Below are positions 8,660 to 17,097 of a DNA stretch of 64,000 nucleotides, piece by piece; the first letter of the stretch is position 1, and every line of letters begins with the position of its first letter. The notes beneath the pieces are model-generated. The model had not been told where the DNA came from, made no database searches, and saw nothing but the letters and a program-made list of their open reading frames with translations. The position numbers and the translations under genes are program-made. This DNA comes from Pelotomaculum thermopropionicum SI (GTDB taxonomy: Bacteria; Bacillota; Desulfotomaculia; Desulfotomaculales; Pelotomaculaceae), in assembly GCA_000010565.1 (NCBI GenBank), contig AP009389.1, positions 1,240,001 through 1,304,000 of the forward strand. The letters run 5' to 3'.

Positions 8660-9973
8660 ATGCGCATGTACGATATTATCCTGAAAAAAAGGGACGGCCG
8701 GGAACTGACGGACGGCGAGATAAAATACTTCATTGAAGGTTATACCTCCGGCGACATTCCCGACTACCAGGCCGCCGCCCTGTTGATGGCCGTATTCTTT
8801 CAGGGGCTGAATGCCAGGGAGACCGCCGGCCTGACCATGGCCATGAGCCGTTCCGGGGACCGGGCCGACCTTTCGGCCATACCGGGGATCAAGGTGGACA
8901 AGCACAGCACCGGGGGCGTGGGGGACAAGACCACCCTGGTGCTGGTGCCGCTGGTGGCCGCGGCAGGTGTGCCGGTGGCAAAGATGTCGGGCCGGGGGCT
9001 GGGCCATACCGGCGGGACGGTGGACAAACTGGAGTCCATACCCGGCTTCAGGTCAATGCTGGAGCTGCCCGAATTGATCGACCAGGTGCGCCGGGTGGGA
9101 GCCGTCGTGGTGGCCCAGACAGGACACCTGGCCCCGGCCGATAAGAAGCTTTACGCCCTGCGGGACGTAACCGCCACCGTGGACAGCATCCCCCTCATTG
9201 CCAGCAGCGTCATGAGCAAGAAGATTGCCGCCGGGGCCGACGCCATCGTACTGGACGTCAAGGCGGGAAAAGGGGCCTTCATGCAAAGGCCGGAGGATGC
9301 CTTCGGGCTGGCCCGGACCATGGTGGAAATAGGAAATCAGGTGGGGCGGCGCACCGTTGCCCTGGTTACCGGGATGGACCAGCCCCTGGGCTACGCCGTG
9401 GGCAATGCCCTGGAGGTGAAGGAAGCCATAGCCGCCCTGAAAGGCAATGGCCCGGCAGACCTGCTGGAACTGTGCCTTTCCCTGGGGTCGGTAATGCTCC
9501 TGCTGGCCGGCCGGGCTGGGAATCTTGAAGAAGGGCGCAATATCCTGGCCGGTTTGCTGGAAAGCGGCAGGGCCCTGGATAAGTTTGAAGAATTTATTGC
9601 CGCCCAGGGCGGCGACCGGCGCATCACGGAAAATGAAAACCTTCTGCCGGCCGCCGGGATCGTGGAGAGCCTGCCGGCGCCGCGCCCCGGTTGCGTCCAG
9701 GCCGTCCACGCCGGAAGAATCGGGCGGGCCGCCATGCTGCTGGGGGCGGGCCGGGAGAATAAGGAGTCGCAGATTGACCTTTCGGTGGGTGTAGTTTTAA
9801 ACAAAAAAGCGGGCGACCGGGTGCAGGCCGGGGAACCTTTGGCGGTGCTGCACGCCAGCGATGCACGCCGCCTGGAGGCAGCGCGGGAAGTTGTCCTGCA
9901 GGCGTACACCATCGGGGAACAGAAGCCGGAACCGCAGCCTCTCGTTTACGGCATGGTTCCGGAAAAAATTTAA
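8660..9973 (+). CDS. pdp: Pyrimidine-nucleoside (thymidine) phosphorylase
   Basis: This enzyme splits uridine, deoxyuridine or thymidine with phosphate, releasing the pentose-1-phosphate used by DeoB. The 437-aa length is typical. The N-terminal helical domain has [13 protein letters not shown], then the family signature [13 protein letters not shown] and [16 protein letters not shown]. The C-terminal phosphorylase domain ends around [16 protein letters not shown] at 8660 follows GGGAG. In Bacillus the place after deoB is taken by punA, so here a pyrimidine enzyme replaces or supplements the purine one. The accessory island begins just after this gene. Confidence 0.95.
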   Translation: MRMYDIILKKRDGRELTDGEIKYFIEGYTSGDIPDYQAAALLMAVFFQGLNARETAGLTMAMSRSGDRADLSAIPGIKVDKHSTGGVGDKTTLVLVPLVAAAGVPVAKMSGRGLGHTGGTVDKLESIPGFRSMLELPELIDQVRRVGAVVVAQTGHLAPADKKLYALRDVTATVDSIPLIASSVMSKKIAAGADAIVLDVKAGKGAFMQRPEDAFGLARTMVEIGNQVGRRTVALVTGMDQPLGYAVGNALEVKEAIAALKGNGPADLLELCLSLGSVMLLLAGRAGNLEEGRNILAGLLESGRALDKFEEFIAAQGGDRRITENENLLPAAGIVESLPAPRPGCVQAVHAGRIGRAAMLLGAGRENKESQIDLSVGVVLNKKAGDRVQAGEPLAVLHASDARRLEAAREVVLQAYTIGEQKPEPQPLVYGMVPEKI

Positions 9974-10042
9974 AAATCTTTCCACAGCCAGCTCAGGCAT
10001 TTTTCCCCTGTAATCTGAAATTGCTGAAAATCGCAGGGGGTA

Positions 10043-10844
10043 TTGACGGGCATTATGGAAGAGCTGAATACACCGTCCGGCAGGCCCCGGATCATTTCCG
10101 CCAGCCGGCGCACCGACATACCTGCATTTTACGGGGAATGGTTCATGCGGCGCATCAGGGAAGGGTGGGCCGTCAGCTTTAATCCGTTCAGCCGCCGGCC
10201 GTTCCGGGTGTCGCTTTTACACTCCGACGTAGCCGCCATCGTTTTCTGGTCAAAAAATTTTGGCCCGTTTTTGCCTCATTTGGCCGTGCTGGCCGGCCAG
10301 GGCTACAACATGGTTTTTTTATATACCATTACCGGGCTTCCCCGGCTGTTTAAGGCCGGGGTGCCGGATGCGGAACAGGCATTGCCGTTTTTAAGGCAAT
10401 TTCCCGGATGTTTTCGAGCAGGCATGTTCAGTGGCGCTATGATCCGATCCTGCTGACGAATATCACCGAGAGTATCATCTCTGGCGGTTTCGAATCCTGT
10501 GCCAGCACCTGGAGGGTTATACGGACAGGTGTTACACCAGTTTTGCTTGCCTCTACCCGAAGGTTCGGAGGCGGCTGGGGGCGCTGGAGCGGAAAGGGGT
10601 AATAATGTTAGACGTTCCGGAGGCGGAGCGGCTTGAACGAAATAGCCGCCGGTCACGGCATTGCGCTTTATAGCTGCTGTAACGACGACCTGGTGGGCGG
10701 TCTGGTAAAAAAGGCCAGTTGCGTGGACCGGGAATTCCTGGCCGGCCTGTTCGGCCTCAATCCGGGGCTTTACCGGCAAAATCCCACCCGGAGCCATGCG
10801 GGTGCTGTGAAAGCACAGTGAGTATTGTTGTCTTGCCAATATAA
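10043..10844 (+). pseudogene. DUF1848 protein, broken by several frameshifts
   Basis: The opening frame reads ISASRRTDIPAFYGEWFM and AAIVFWSKNFGPFLPHL, typical of DUF1848 proteins (function unclear; intact ones end in a Cys-rich segment). The homology then jumps frames: WRYDPILLTNITE near 10430, EGYTDRCYTSFACLYPKVRRRLGALE in another frame from about 10490, EIAAGHGIALYSCCNDDLVGGLVKKA from 10636, and a CGCCES remnant near 10800. At least three or four indels are needed and the usual C-terminus is missing, so it is not functional. It marks the start of the accessory island. Confidence 0.82.
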
Positions 10845-11003
10845 TCTCAACGCTTGACTTTATCGGAATTTAGAATAGCTATCCAGTCTAATTAGGGGTT
10901 AAAAGAAAAAACTAAAATGATTTATTTACTTTTAGGGCATCATCGCATCAAATGAAAAAGGTGTTTTTGCTTTCCAGCGCAGGTTCTTCCTGAAAATCCC
11001 AGG

Positions 11004-11010
11004 TAACTTA
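11004..11010. repeat. Target-site duplication, left copy
   Basis: TAACTTA lies directly before the left inverted repeat of the IS. The same seven bases follow the right end at 12652-12658. One or two bases at the junction could belong to either the repeat or the IS end. Confidence 0.8.
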
Positions 11011-11049
11011 GGGCTTGCTGAACAAGTTTTCCAATTTCACAAACTGCTC

Positions 11050-12531
11050 TTAGATAACCGCATACACAGTGTAATTTTGGTCCTTATAAGTCTTCAAGAT
11101 GGCGCATATAAAATGGCAAAAAAGAAGCCGGAGCCGGTGTTCCAAGTTCATTACCAGGAACTGCAGCGCAATGACGCTCTCTGCTGTCTCTTTGAGGCGT
11201 GCCATGATCCTGGCCAAGCCGTATCTGCGCTTGCATACGCCAAAGCCGCCTTCAACAGCGTTGCGTTCCCTCATGTCCTGGTGTGCGAATTGCTTCTCCC
11301 GTCTGCTATCAAGTGGCGGACGGCCCAGCGGCGGCCCGCTCAGCCTGATGCCATGTTTTCTGCAGAAAGAGAGGTTTTCTCTGGTGCGATATAACTGGTC
11401 GGCCAGGACTGCTTCCGGATAGTGACCGTACCGTTTCTTGTAATCTTCGACCGCCTGTTTTAAGCCAAGACTTTCGTTGAAGGAATCCCAGCTGAGGTGA
11501 TCGATGAAGGCGTATCCATCAACCATGCTAATGGCCACTTTAGCCCCAAACTCGGTCTCCGCCCTGGCCTTGCCCCTTACTATGGGACGCACGTGGGGCT
11601 GAGAGATGCTGACTATGCAATCATCGATACGGTGTGTCCTTGTCTGGTACATCTCCCGCTGCTGGGCGTAGAGAATACGAATGGTTTCCAGTTCTCTAGA
11701 CTGCCGGGCGCTCAAATTGCCATGGCCATCACACTTTAGAAGAAAATCGATTGTGCCCAGGTTTCTGCGAAGGTACCCCAGTTGTTTACCGATAGCCTTA
11801 CGAATAGCCTTCACATGCGGTTTTCTCTGCCTGGCGAACTTCAGGTAGTCTTTTCTCGCCCGCTTGCGGTAGGTACGGGGTTTCCTGGCCAGTCCGAGTT
11901 CCTGATTGTACAGGGTGTCGATCATCTTTTCCGTTTTTTCCCTGGCCTCATTGAGAAGGGAGAGGTCAGTGGGATACCGGATGTCTGCCGGGGCGCAGGT
12001 AGCGTCAAGCAACAGCTTGCCCTTGTTCACTTCCGGCTTCCATACTTCAAAATTACCGGAGCCTGATGGATTGCCTGGGTCTTTGTCTTTTGGGTCTTTG
12101 TCTTTTGGGTCTTTGTCTTTTTGTTCCTTGTGTTTTTCGCTCTGGCAGATCAACTCGTTAATTTTCTTTATGATCTTTTGATCCAACCGTTTCCGGAAAT
12201 GGACCATTAACGAGGGATCGAAGGGCGGTTCTATCTGGTATTTCTCCAGCCCGATGAAATACTGGAGATAGGGGTTTTCGGTGATCTGCTCCACCGTCTC
12301 CCTGTCGGTGAAACCGCATCGTTCTTTTATAATCAAGGCGCCCAGGGCCATACGCAAGGGCTTTGCCACTGTACCGGTATTGGACGGGAAAAGATCGGCA
12401 TATTCATTTTCGATCTGCTCCCAGGGTATTATCTTGGCCAGTTTCACCCAGCGGTTGTTGGCATCAAGTTTTCCTTCGAAGGGAAGTAGAAAGTCTTCAA
12501 TAACCATCTGACCAGTGGGACGCCGGTACAT
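11050..12531 (-). CDS. IS5-family DDE transposase
   Basis: This is a 493-aa transposase filling most of the IS. The N-terminal DUF772-like region includes PLRMALGALIIKERCGFTDR and the PPFDPSLMVHFRKRL segment. An Asp/Lys/Pro-rich linker (residues about 138-155) is encoded by three 15-bp tandem repeats. The catalytic core follows, with LLLDATCAPADIRYPTDL (candidate first Asp), EAVLADQLYRTRENL (second Asp) and ERNAVEGGFGVCKRRYGL (Glu). It is intact from start to stop. ATG lies about 109 bases inside the IS. Confidence 0.88.
   Translation of the reverse strand: MYRRPTGQMVIEDFLLPFEGKLDANNRWVKLAKIIPWEQIENEYADLFPSNTGTVAKPLRMALGALIIKERCGFTDRETVEQITENPYLQYFIGLEKYQIEPPFDPSLMVHFRKRLDQKIIKKINELICQSEKHKEQKDKDPKDKDPKDKDPGNPSGSGNFEVWKPEVNKGKLLLDATCAPADIRYPTDLSLLNEAREKTEKMIDTLYNQELGLARKPRTYRKRARKDYLKFARQRKPHVKAIRKAIGKQLGYLRRNLGTIDFLLKCDGHGNLSARQSRELETIRILYAQQREMYQTRTHRIDDCIVSISQPHVRPIVRGKARAETEFGAKVAISMVDGYAFIDHLSWDSFNESLGLKQAVEDYKKRYGHYPEAVLADQLYRTRENLSFCRKHGIRLSGPPLGRPPLDSRREKQFAHQDMRERNAVEGGFGVCKRRYGLARIMARLKETAESVIALQFLVMNLEHRLRLLFCHFICAILKTYKDQNYTVYAVI
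12077..12121 (-). repeat. Three 15-bp tandem repeats in the transposase gene
   Basis: GGGTCTTTGTCTTTT (+ strand) is repeated three times perfectly, encoding the KDKDP-type linker of the transposase. As a 15-bp unit it changes length without shifting frame, so copy number may vary between IS copies. Confidence 0.9.
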
Positions 12532-12651
12532 TTTTCCGCCTCCAAGTGCAAGCTTTTTACATGATTTAGCTCGTTTTCCTTGGAGAATAATTCGACAAAA
12601 AGGCCCTTAATCCTTTGGTACTACTGGAATTTATGGCTATTCAGCAAGCCC

Positions 12652-12658
12652 TAACTTA
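12652..12658. repeat. Target-site duplication, right copy
   Basis: TAACTTA directly follows the right inverted repeat of the IS and matches 11004-11010. Confidence 0.8.
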
Positions 12659-12749
12659 CCGGCTGATCTGAGAAAGGAAAGGAACTAGCGCTGGATGTGA
12701 CCGTAGTATAAGTGCTTCAACCATATATGAAAATTTCACTGTGGCTTGT

Positions 12750-12776
12750 TAAAGAAAAATGGTTAGTTGTACTAAC
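12750..12776 (-). terminator. Possible terminator of the acylation operon
   Basis: On the - strand, GTTAGT-ACA-ACTAAC is followed by CATTTTTCTTT. The 6-bp stem is short, but it sits directly at the stop codon of the last small gene of the operon. Confidence 0.45.
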
Positions 12777-12889
12777 TAAAAACCTCTATAAATAAAGTCT
12801 GAAAAATCTCCTATAGAGAACAGAATTATGGACAGAATTATAAAAAGCCAAATTATAGCCCGTAGTATATCTAAAAAAAGCCCCTTCAT
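12776..12889 (-). CDS. 37-aa DltX-like membrane microprotein
   Basis: This short ORF was found by reading past the end of the MBOAT gene. ATG at 12889 (reading down) is preceded by GGAGGG five bases upstream, and the frame runs to TAG at 12776-12778. The peptide begins MKGLFLDILRA, has one hydrophobic helix (about residues 8-27) and ends DFSDFIYRGF. Its last six residues fit FxYxxF, the C-terminal pattern of DltX. There the tyrosine is reported to carry the D-alanyl group between the MBOAT protein DltB and the SGNH protein DltD. Here the neighbours are exactly an MBOAT and an SGNH protein. The function (acyl carrier for envelope modification) is inferred from motif and context; the chemistry is unproven. 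Confidence 0.78.
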   Translation of the reverse strand: MKGLFLDILRAIIWLFIILSIILFSIGDFSDFIYRGF

Positions 12890-12903
12890 TTTTTCCCTCC
12901 AAT

Positions 12904-14100
12904 TCAATTCAAATGAAAAACTACCCTCATAATATGTATACTCTGATGAACACTTGTTTCAAAGAATATCCATCCAAAAGCTGTAAAGTTAAAAGTAAGG
13001 GCAATACTGATGACTGTTGCTATTCTAGAATTCTTAAAACTATCACTCAAGTGTATAGCTATAAAAAGGTTGTATAGACGGAGGATAATTAATCCGACAG
13101 CATGGTATAGTCCCCAGACAATAAAGTGAAAGGCCGCGCCGTGCCATATACCTGTAGCTATCATAACAATTAATGTATTAATTATTGTTCTGCCCAAAGT
13201 TCCTCTGCTTCCACCCAGGGGGATAAACAAGTAATCCCTGAACCAACTGGTCAGCGACATATGCCAACTCTTCCAGAAAAGAGATATGTTACGTTTTAGA
13301 TAAGGGGCATTAAAATTTTCCATTATACGATATCCAAAGAGCCGTGCTGTACCAATGGCTATATCGGAATATCCGGAGAAATCAAAGTAGATTTTAAAAG
13401 TAAAAGCATAAATAGCAATAAGGTAACTTAAACCATCCAGCTCTGGGTTATTCAATCCTCTAGCGAAGAGTGCGAGAGAGTCAGCAATAACAACCTTTTT
13501 AAAAAGACCTAACATTATTCTTGAAATACCATAATTTAAGTATTTCCACTTAAAGCCATTTATGTTTTGATGCTGTTGTTCAAAGCGATCATAACGTTCA
13601 ATAGGGCCAGCTACAACGATAGGGAAAAAAAAGGTATAAGTAAGAAATTCCAAATAGCCTCTATGCTTAATATTTCCTCTTTTGACCTCAATCAAATAAT
13701 GAATAAAACGAAAAGTAAAAAAAGAAAGTCCAATTGGGATTTTTTGCACAGGATTCTCAAAAACAAAATGAATATTTATTGACAAATTAACATATTTAAT
13801 TACCTGAATAAAAAAAAGAAGGTATTTATAGTACACTAAAAATCCTAGTGTGCCTAGAATTGTTAAAACAAAAATAGTATTTCTGCATATTGGTTTTGCC
13901 GATATAATAAGCTCCCCGGCAAAATAGACCACGCTTGATATTATGAGGATCAGCATTGTATGGGTAGGAAAAAGATAAAGAAGTAATCCAAAGCTAAAAA
14001 TTAAAAAAAGCCTGCTTCGGATATGAGTTGGAACAATAAACCAATATATAATAAATAGTATAGTAACAAGTAAAAAATAGGGAAAGGCATTCAAAAGCAT
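12904..14100 (-). CDS. MBOAT O-acyltransferase (AlgI/DltB type)
   Basis: This 398-aa polytopic membrane protein of the MBOAT family probably moves an acyl group from the cytoplasm across the membrane for transfer to an envelope polymer. Family features in order: FFFPIVVAGPIERYDRF (residues about 155-172), FYFDFSGYSDIAIG, FWKSWHMSLTSWFRDYLFIP, and IATGIWHGAAFHFIVWGLYH with the conserved active-site His in WHGA. ATG at 14100 is five bases after the SGNH gene stop, with GAGG upstream. The small FIYRGF peptide follows after 14 bases. The region is AT-rich compared with its surroundings, suggesting transfer. It could be an alginate-acetylase-type or DltB-type enzyme; the donor is unknown. Confidence 0.9.
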   Translation of the reverse strand: MLLNAFPYFLLVTILFIIYWFIVPTHIRSRLFLIFSFGLLLYLFPTHTMLILIISSVVYFAGELIISAKPICRNTIFVLTILGTLGFLVYYKYLLFFIQVIKYVNLSINIHFVFENPVQKIPIGLSFFTFRFIHYLIEVKRGNIKHRGYLEFLTYTFFFPIVVAGPIERYDRFEQQHQNINGFKWKYLNYGISRIMLGLFKKVVIADSLALFARGLNNPELDGLSYLIAIYAFTFKIYFDFSGYSDIAIGTARLFGYRIMENFNAPYLKRNISLFWKSWHMSLTSWFRDYLFIPLGGSRGTLGRTIINTLIVMIATGIWHGAAFHFIVWGLYHAVGLIILRLYNLFIAIHLSDSFKNSRIATVISIALTFNFTAFGWIFFETSVHQSIHIMRVVFHLN

Positions 14101-14105
14101 TGATG

Positions 14106-15221
14106 TTACCTCTTTATATACCCTTTTTCAATTAAATCATGTGATATACTTGAAGCAAGAATCTTGTTTCCCTCAGGAAGCAGGTGCACTGTATCAGAAA
14201 AATAGTCAAAAGGAATTGCACTATCATAATTTAATACTGGAATAGTCTTATTTTTAGCTTCATTTATAATTATTGATAGGTTGTTTATGTAATTTGGCTT
14301 GTCAATCATATCGTAACATTCAAGTAATTCATGATTTCTTGGTGTGATAAAGAACACTGCTTGAATTTCCTTATCTTTTATATAGTCTAGAAGCATCTTG
14401 TAAAATAACCATTGCTTATTACTATTATTTAAGTAAAAAGAACCAACTCTTCCTTTTGTTGGGTCAAGCTTTCCTTCCCATTTTTTTTCTTTCCAGGGAG
14501 CCCTCATTTCAAGGATTTCTGGCAATTTATTCTCTGAAAAGGGAAGTAATAAACTAGGATCTCTTTTGGCATCTTGAAGTTTCTCACGTAGAGGTTTTCC
14601 AAAAAGCCAATAATTAAGCAATATCCTTTGGTCATATACCTTCCAATGATTTAAAATGTTTCTAGAAAGCCATTTTTCTATAGGAGAAATGGTTGATACT
14701 AATGGATCGAGTCCCAATAAATGTAATTGTTCACTACTTAAATTGTTATTAAATTCTAATAGTGATAGATGCTCTAAAGGCTTTGTTCTGCTAAACCATC
14801 CTAGGTTAATATCATATATAAAAAGGTCTACATGAATACTTTCAAGGGCGTTTAATATGAAATATACTTCCGCAGGTGCTGCTCCCGCTATCCCAATGTT
14901 GAAAACCCTTATATTTTTATCAGGAAGAAGTTCATTCAATTCCTTAGATATATATGCCGGAAGCGTATCGCAAGTGTATTTTACTGCGTCACCGTGGACT
15001 ACTGAATCACCTAAAACCACGATTTTATAGCCATTACTTTTTTCGATCTGATTAATCCATAATTTCAAAGTTGAGTAATCATAAGAAGGAAGTCGTTGAC
15101 ATTCTGGATGATTAAATTTATTTGAAACAATAATACAAAATAAAATATCAACTAAACAAAGACCTAAAATTATAAAAACCATAACTCTTCTATTTACTGT
15201 AAAAATATCTTTTGATTTCAT
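14106..15221 (-). CDS. Membrane-anchored SGNH hydrolase-like protein (DltD/AlgX-like)
   Basis: This 371-aa protein has one N-terminal helix (residues about 13-31) and an extracytoplasmic SGNH domain. The nucleophile motif is VVLGDSVVHGD, an AGAAPAEVY block may include the oxyanion Asn/Gly region, and DTVHLLPEGNKIL near the C-terminus carries the Asp-x-x-His pair. Such proteins act with an MBOAT partner and complete acyl transfer to a glycan or teichoic acid. ATG at 15221 has AAGGAGA nine bases upstream. It is the first gene of a three-gene operon. A closer family cannot be assigned by eye. Confidence 0.8.
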   Translation of the reverse strand: MKSKDIFTVNRRVMVFIILGLCLVDILFCIIVSNKFNHPECQRLPSYDYSTLKLWINQIEKSNGYKIVVLGDSVVHGDAVKYTCDTLPAYISKELNELLPDKNIRVFNIGIAGAAPAEVYFILNALESIHVDLFIYDINLGWFSRTKPLEHLSLLEFNNNLSSEQLHLLGLDPLVSTISPIEKWLSRNILNHWKVYDQRILLNYWLFGKPLREKLQDAKRDPSLLLPFSENKLPEILEMRAPWKEKKWEGKLDPTKGRVGSFYLNNSNKQWLFYKMLLDYIKDKEIQAVFFITPRNHELLECYDMIDKPNYINNLSIIINEAKNKTIPVLNYDSAIPFDYFSDTVHLLPEGNKILASSISHDLIEKGYIKR

Positions 15222-15401
15222 GTGCTCTCCTTGCAGTGAACTTGTTAAGAGTTAATAATATAAAAATTTACCATTATTACTTAAATTTACTATATCCTTT
15301 GGAAAAACTAGTGCTTATACTTTAACATTTTATCAAAAATTCCTGCTCAAAACTGGTGTTAAAAATTAGAATAAGGATGACTAATTAGAAATATTTTCCA
15401 C

Positions 15402-15825
15402 AGCTATTTCCCTCCACCCGTCAAAGCGGTGTAAATTCCCAAGAAAAAACGAAGGGAAACGCATACTCGGAGTGTCTACTGTGGCGGACCGGGTGGCGCA
15501 GATGGTCGTTAAAATCTACTTTGAGCCGCAAGTGGAACCACACTTTCACCCGGATTCCTACGGATACCGGCTGGAAAAGTCGGCCACCGATACACTTACC
15601 GTTACCCGGCAGTGCTGCTGGAGGTACGACTGGGTATTGGAATTCGATATCAAGGGGCTGTTTGATAACATCGATCACGAACTGTTGATGAAGGCGGTCC
15701 GTAAAAACACCGACAGTCCATGAGTCATTCTCTACATCCAGAGATGTCTCAAGGCACCTTTCAGATGCCGGATGGTACTGTAAAAGAGCGGACGAAAGGT
15801 ACCCCGCAGGGAGGCTTATGCTAAG
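15402..15825 (+). pseudogene. Group II intron reverse transcriptase fragment
   Basis: This is a remnant of an LtrA-type reverse transcriptase/maturase. Recognisable blocks are PPPVKAV (15412 onward), TVADRVAQMVVKIYFEP and HPDSYGYR, FDIKGLFDNIDHELLMKAV, then VILYIQRCLKAPF and, in another frame, QMPDGTVKERTKGTPQGG. An in-frame stop, an indel near 15450-15465, a stop at 15721 and another indel near 15760 break it. The N-terminus, the YADD block and the maturase domain are missing. It ends where a recombinase-type element begins. Confidence 0.85.
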
Positions 15826-15923
15826 CTTTGCATAACCCTCCTTATGCAAAGAAAGTAGTTATGCAAAGTAAATGCTTGAACTGCCGATGTTTATGTAGTT
15901 TTTTATGGATTTACTTTGCATAA
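15816..15923. repeat. Four copies of TTATGCAAAG at an element end
   Basis: CTTTGCATAA (15826-15835, 15914-15923) and TTATGCAAAG (15842-15851, 15859-15868) form two facing pairs. The second pair extends to 13-15 bp (ATGCAAAGTAAAT at 15861-15873 against ATTTACTTTGCAT at 15909-15921). They lie between the broken reverse transcriptase and the recombinase fragment, so they are probably the binding array at one end of the tyrosine-recombinase element. Confidence 0.75.
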
Positions 15924-15977
15924 TCTCCCAAGATGATATCAGGGCTTGAGCCCAAATATCATTTGGGGGGAACGATC

Positions 15978-16301
15978 ATGCAGAGCAAACCATTAACAAA
16001 ACTCCTGGAAGAACTAGAACAGGAACTGATGCGACTCGGCTATACAGAAGGTTCTCTTAAGTTTTACCGTCGCCGTTGGAAGATGCTTCTGGATTTTGCC
16101 AAGTCTCGGGGAGAAAACTACTTCAGCGAACAACTGGGTATCGACTTTGTTGAAAAGCACTTTAACATTCTGGAAAAAGATTTTGACAAAACTCTTTCTC
16201 AAAAGGATACTCAGGAGCTACGTGTAATCAGGATGGTAGGTGACTTTCAGCTTCACCACTCTGTACTGCGGCGCTATTACAAGTGTCTCTACCCGCTTTA
16301 A
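15978..16301 (+). pseudogene. Tyrosine recombinase, N-terminal fragment
   Basis: The fragment begins MQSKPLTKLLEELEQELMRL and contains YTEGSLKFYRRRWKMLLDFA, a SAM-like core-binding domain of phage-type integrases. The homology ends after HHSVLRRYYK, and five unrelated residues follow before TAA. The catalytic domain with its Arg-His-Arg-Tyr residues is absent. ATG 15978 has a G-rich run upstream. The break coincides with TGTCTCTACC at 16284, the likely left end of the next element, so truncation by that insertion is the best explanation. Confidence 0.75.
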
Positions 16302-16384
16302 TTGTCACATAACTGCTCATATTGCACGACCGTTTACGGAAGTGTTAAAATTTCCCCAAGGCACTTTCCGGAGGGAAAATAAAA

Positions 16385-16438
16385 GAGGCTTTGAGTTGCC
16401 CGTTAAATGTCCCCAGCATTTAACAACTCAAAAGCCTC
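16385..16438. other. Long hairpin near the left end of the DDE element
   Basis: GAGGCTTTGAGTTG pairs with CAACTCAAAAGCCTC (one bulge), and the inner GTTAAATG pairs with CATTTAAC. The structure ends just before the DUF6431 gene and may limit read-through transcription into the element or be part of the transposase binding region. Confidence 0.65.
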
Positions 16439-16451
16439 CACACCAAGCATA

Positions 16452-17018
16452 ATGATCATAGCATATTTAGGCCGAAACGTTAAGGACTATCGCGAAAATT
16501 TTTTGAGATATTTGGAAGAACTGGACTTAACATACCCCTATTGCAGCGGCAGGACCAATTTACATGCCAGTTATGAACGTCGCGTACGCATAGAAGAAAT
16601 AGTCGAATGGCTTACCATCCAGCGAATAATCTACAGAGAATGCAGGAGCACACATGCCGTAATACCCGACTTCATAAGGCCGTACAAACACTATTCCACA
16701 TGCGATTCCGAAGCAGCACTGCGTGACATAGAAGACGGAATACCCATCGAACAGGTAGAAACAGCGGCAAGCACTTCAACCCTGCGGAGGTGGGCGGCGG
16801 AGTTTCAAGAAAAGAGCCGTCAGGCTGCCGGGGCGTTAAAAGCCATACTTTTCAGGCTTTATGGAAAGGTGGTTAATGAGCTTTTTTTATTTGGATTGAA
16901 ACAATTCGGGGTGCTGGAAAAAATACTCGAGAAATTTCCGGAGATTAAAAGCAACAACCTTACAGTCGGCGACACAAACATATGGTTGGCCAGCCATGCA
17001 GCCGGCCTGTACCTATAG
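16452..17018 (+). CDS. DUF6431-type protein of the transposon
   Basis: This protein of about 188 aa opens MIIAYLGRNVKDYRENF and has THAVIPDFIRPYKHY and CDSEAALRDIEDGIP, features of a family found beside DDE transposase and ExeA-like ATPase genes. The middle resembles a zinc ribbon, but each knuckle shows only one Cys (YPYCSG, YRECRSTH), so metal binding is doubtful. A helix-turn-helix-like stretch (QVETAASTSTLRRWAAEF) may bind DNA. An upstream ATG at 16407 would start inside the hairpin; ATG 16452 fits the family opening. It is the only unbroken gene in this element. Its role is unknown. Confidence 0.6.
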   Translation: MIIAYLGRNVKDYRENFLRYLEELDLTYPYCSGRTNLHASYERRVRIEEIVEWLTIQRIIYRECRSTHAVIPDFIRPYKHYSTCDSEAALRDIEDGIPIEQVETAASTSTLRRWAAEFQEKSRQAAGALKAILFRLYGKVVNELFLFGLKQFGVLEKILEKFPEIKSNNLTVGDTNIWLASHAAGLYL

Positions 17019-17097
17019 ACAAATACCCACATAGTTTGCATTGTTGGCCGGTAATCCCCTCTGCTAGGCTAAAAACAAAAAACGAAGGGGATGCAAG

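Larger units (their letters stand above)
11011..12651 (-). mobile_element. Complete IS5-type insertion sequence
   Basis: The element is 1641 bp and carries one transposase gene on the - strand. It is bounded by inverted repeats GGGCTTGCTGAA (11011-11022) and TTCAGCAAGCCC (12640-12651) and flanked by the 7-bp direct repeat TAACTTA. Removing the IS and one repeat copy restores a continuous sequence (CCCAGG-TAACTTA-CCGGCTG). The transposase frame is intact, so the element may still be active. Confidence 0.88.

Noticed and set aside
15421-15849. 142-aa ORF on the - strand over the reverse transcriptase remnant
   Set aside because: Its protein has no recognisable features; the + strand carries clear reverse transcriptase blocks.
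16305-16330. TGTCACATAACTG as the left end of the DDE element
   Set aside because: No matching inverted copy was found at the right side, and recombinase homology already stops at 16284.
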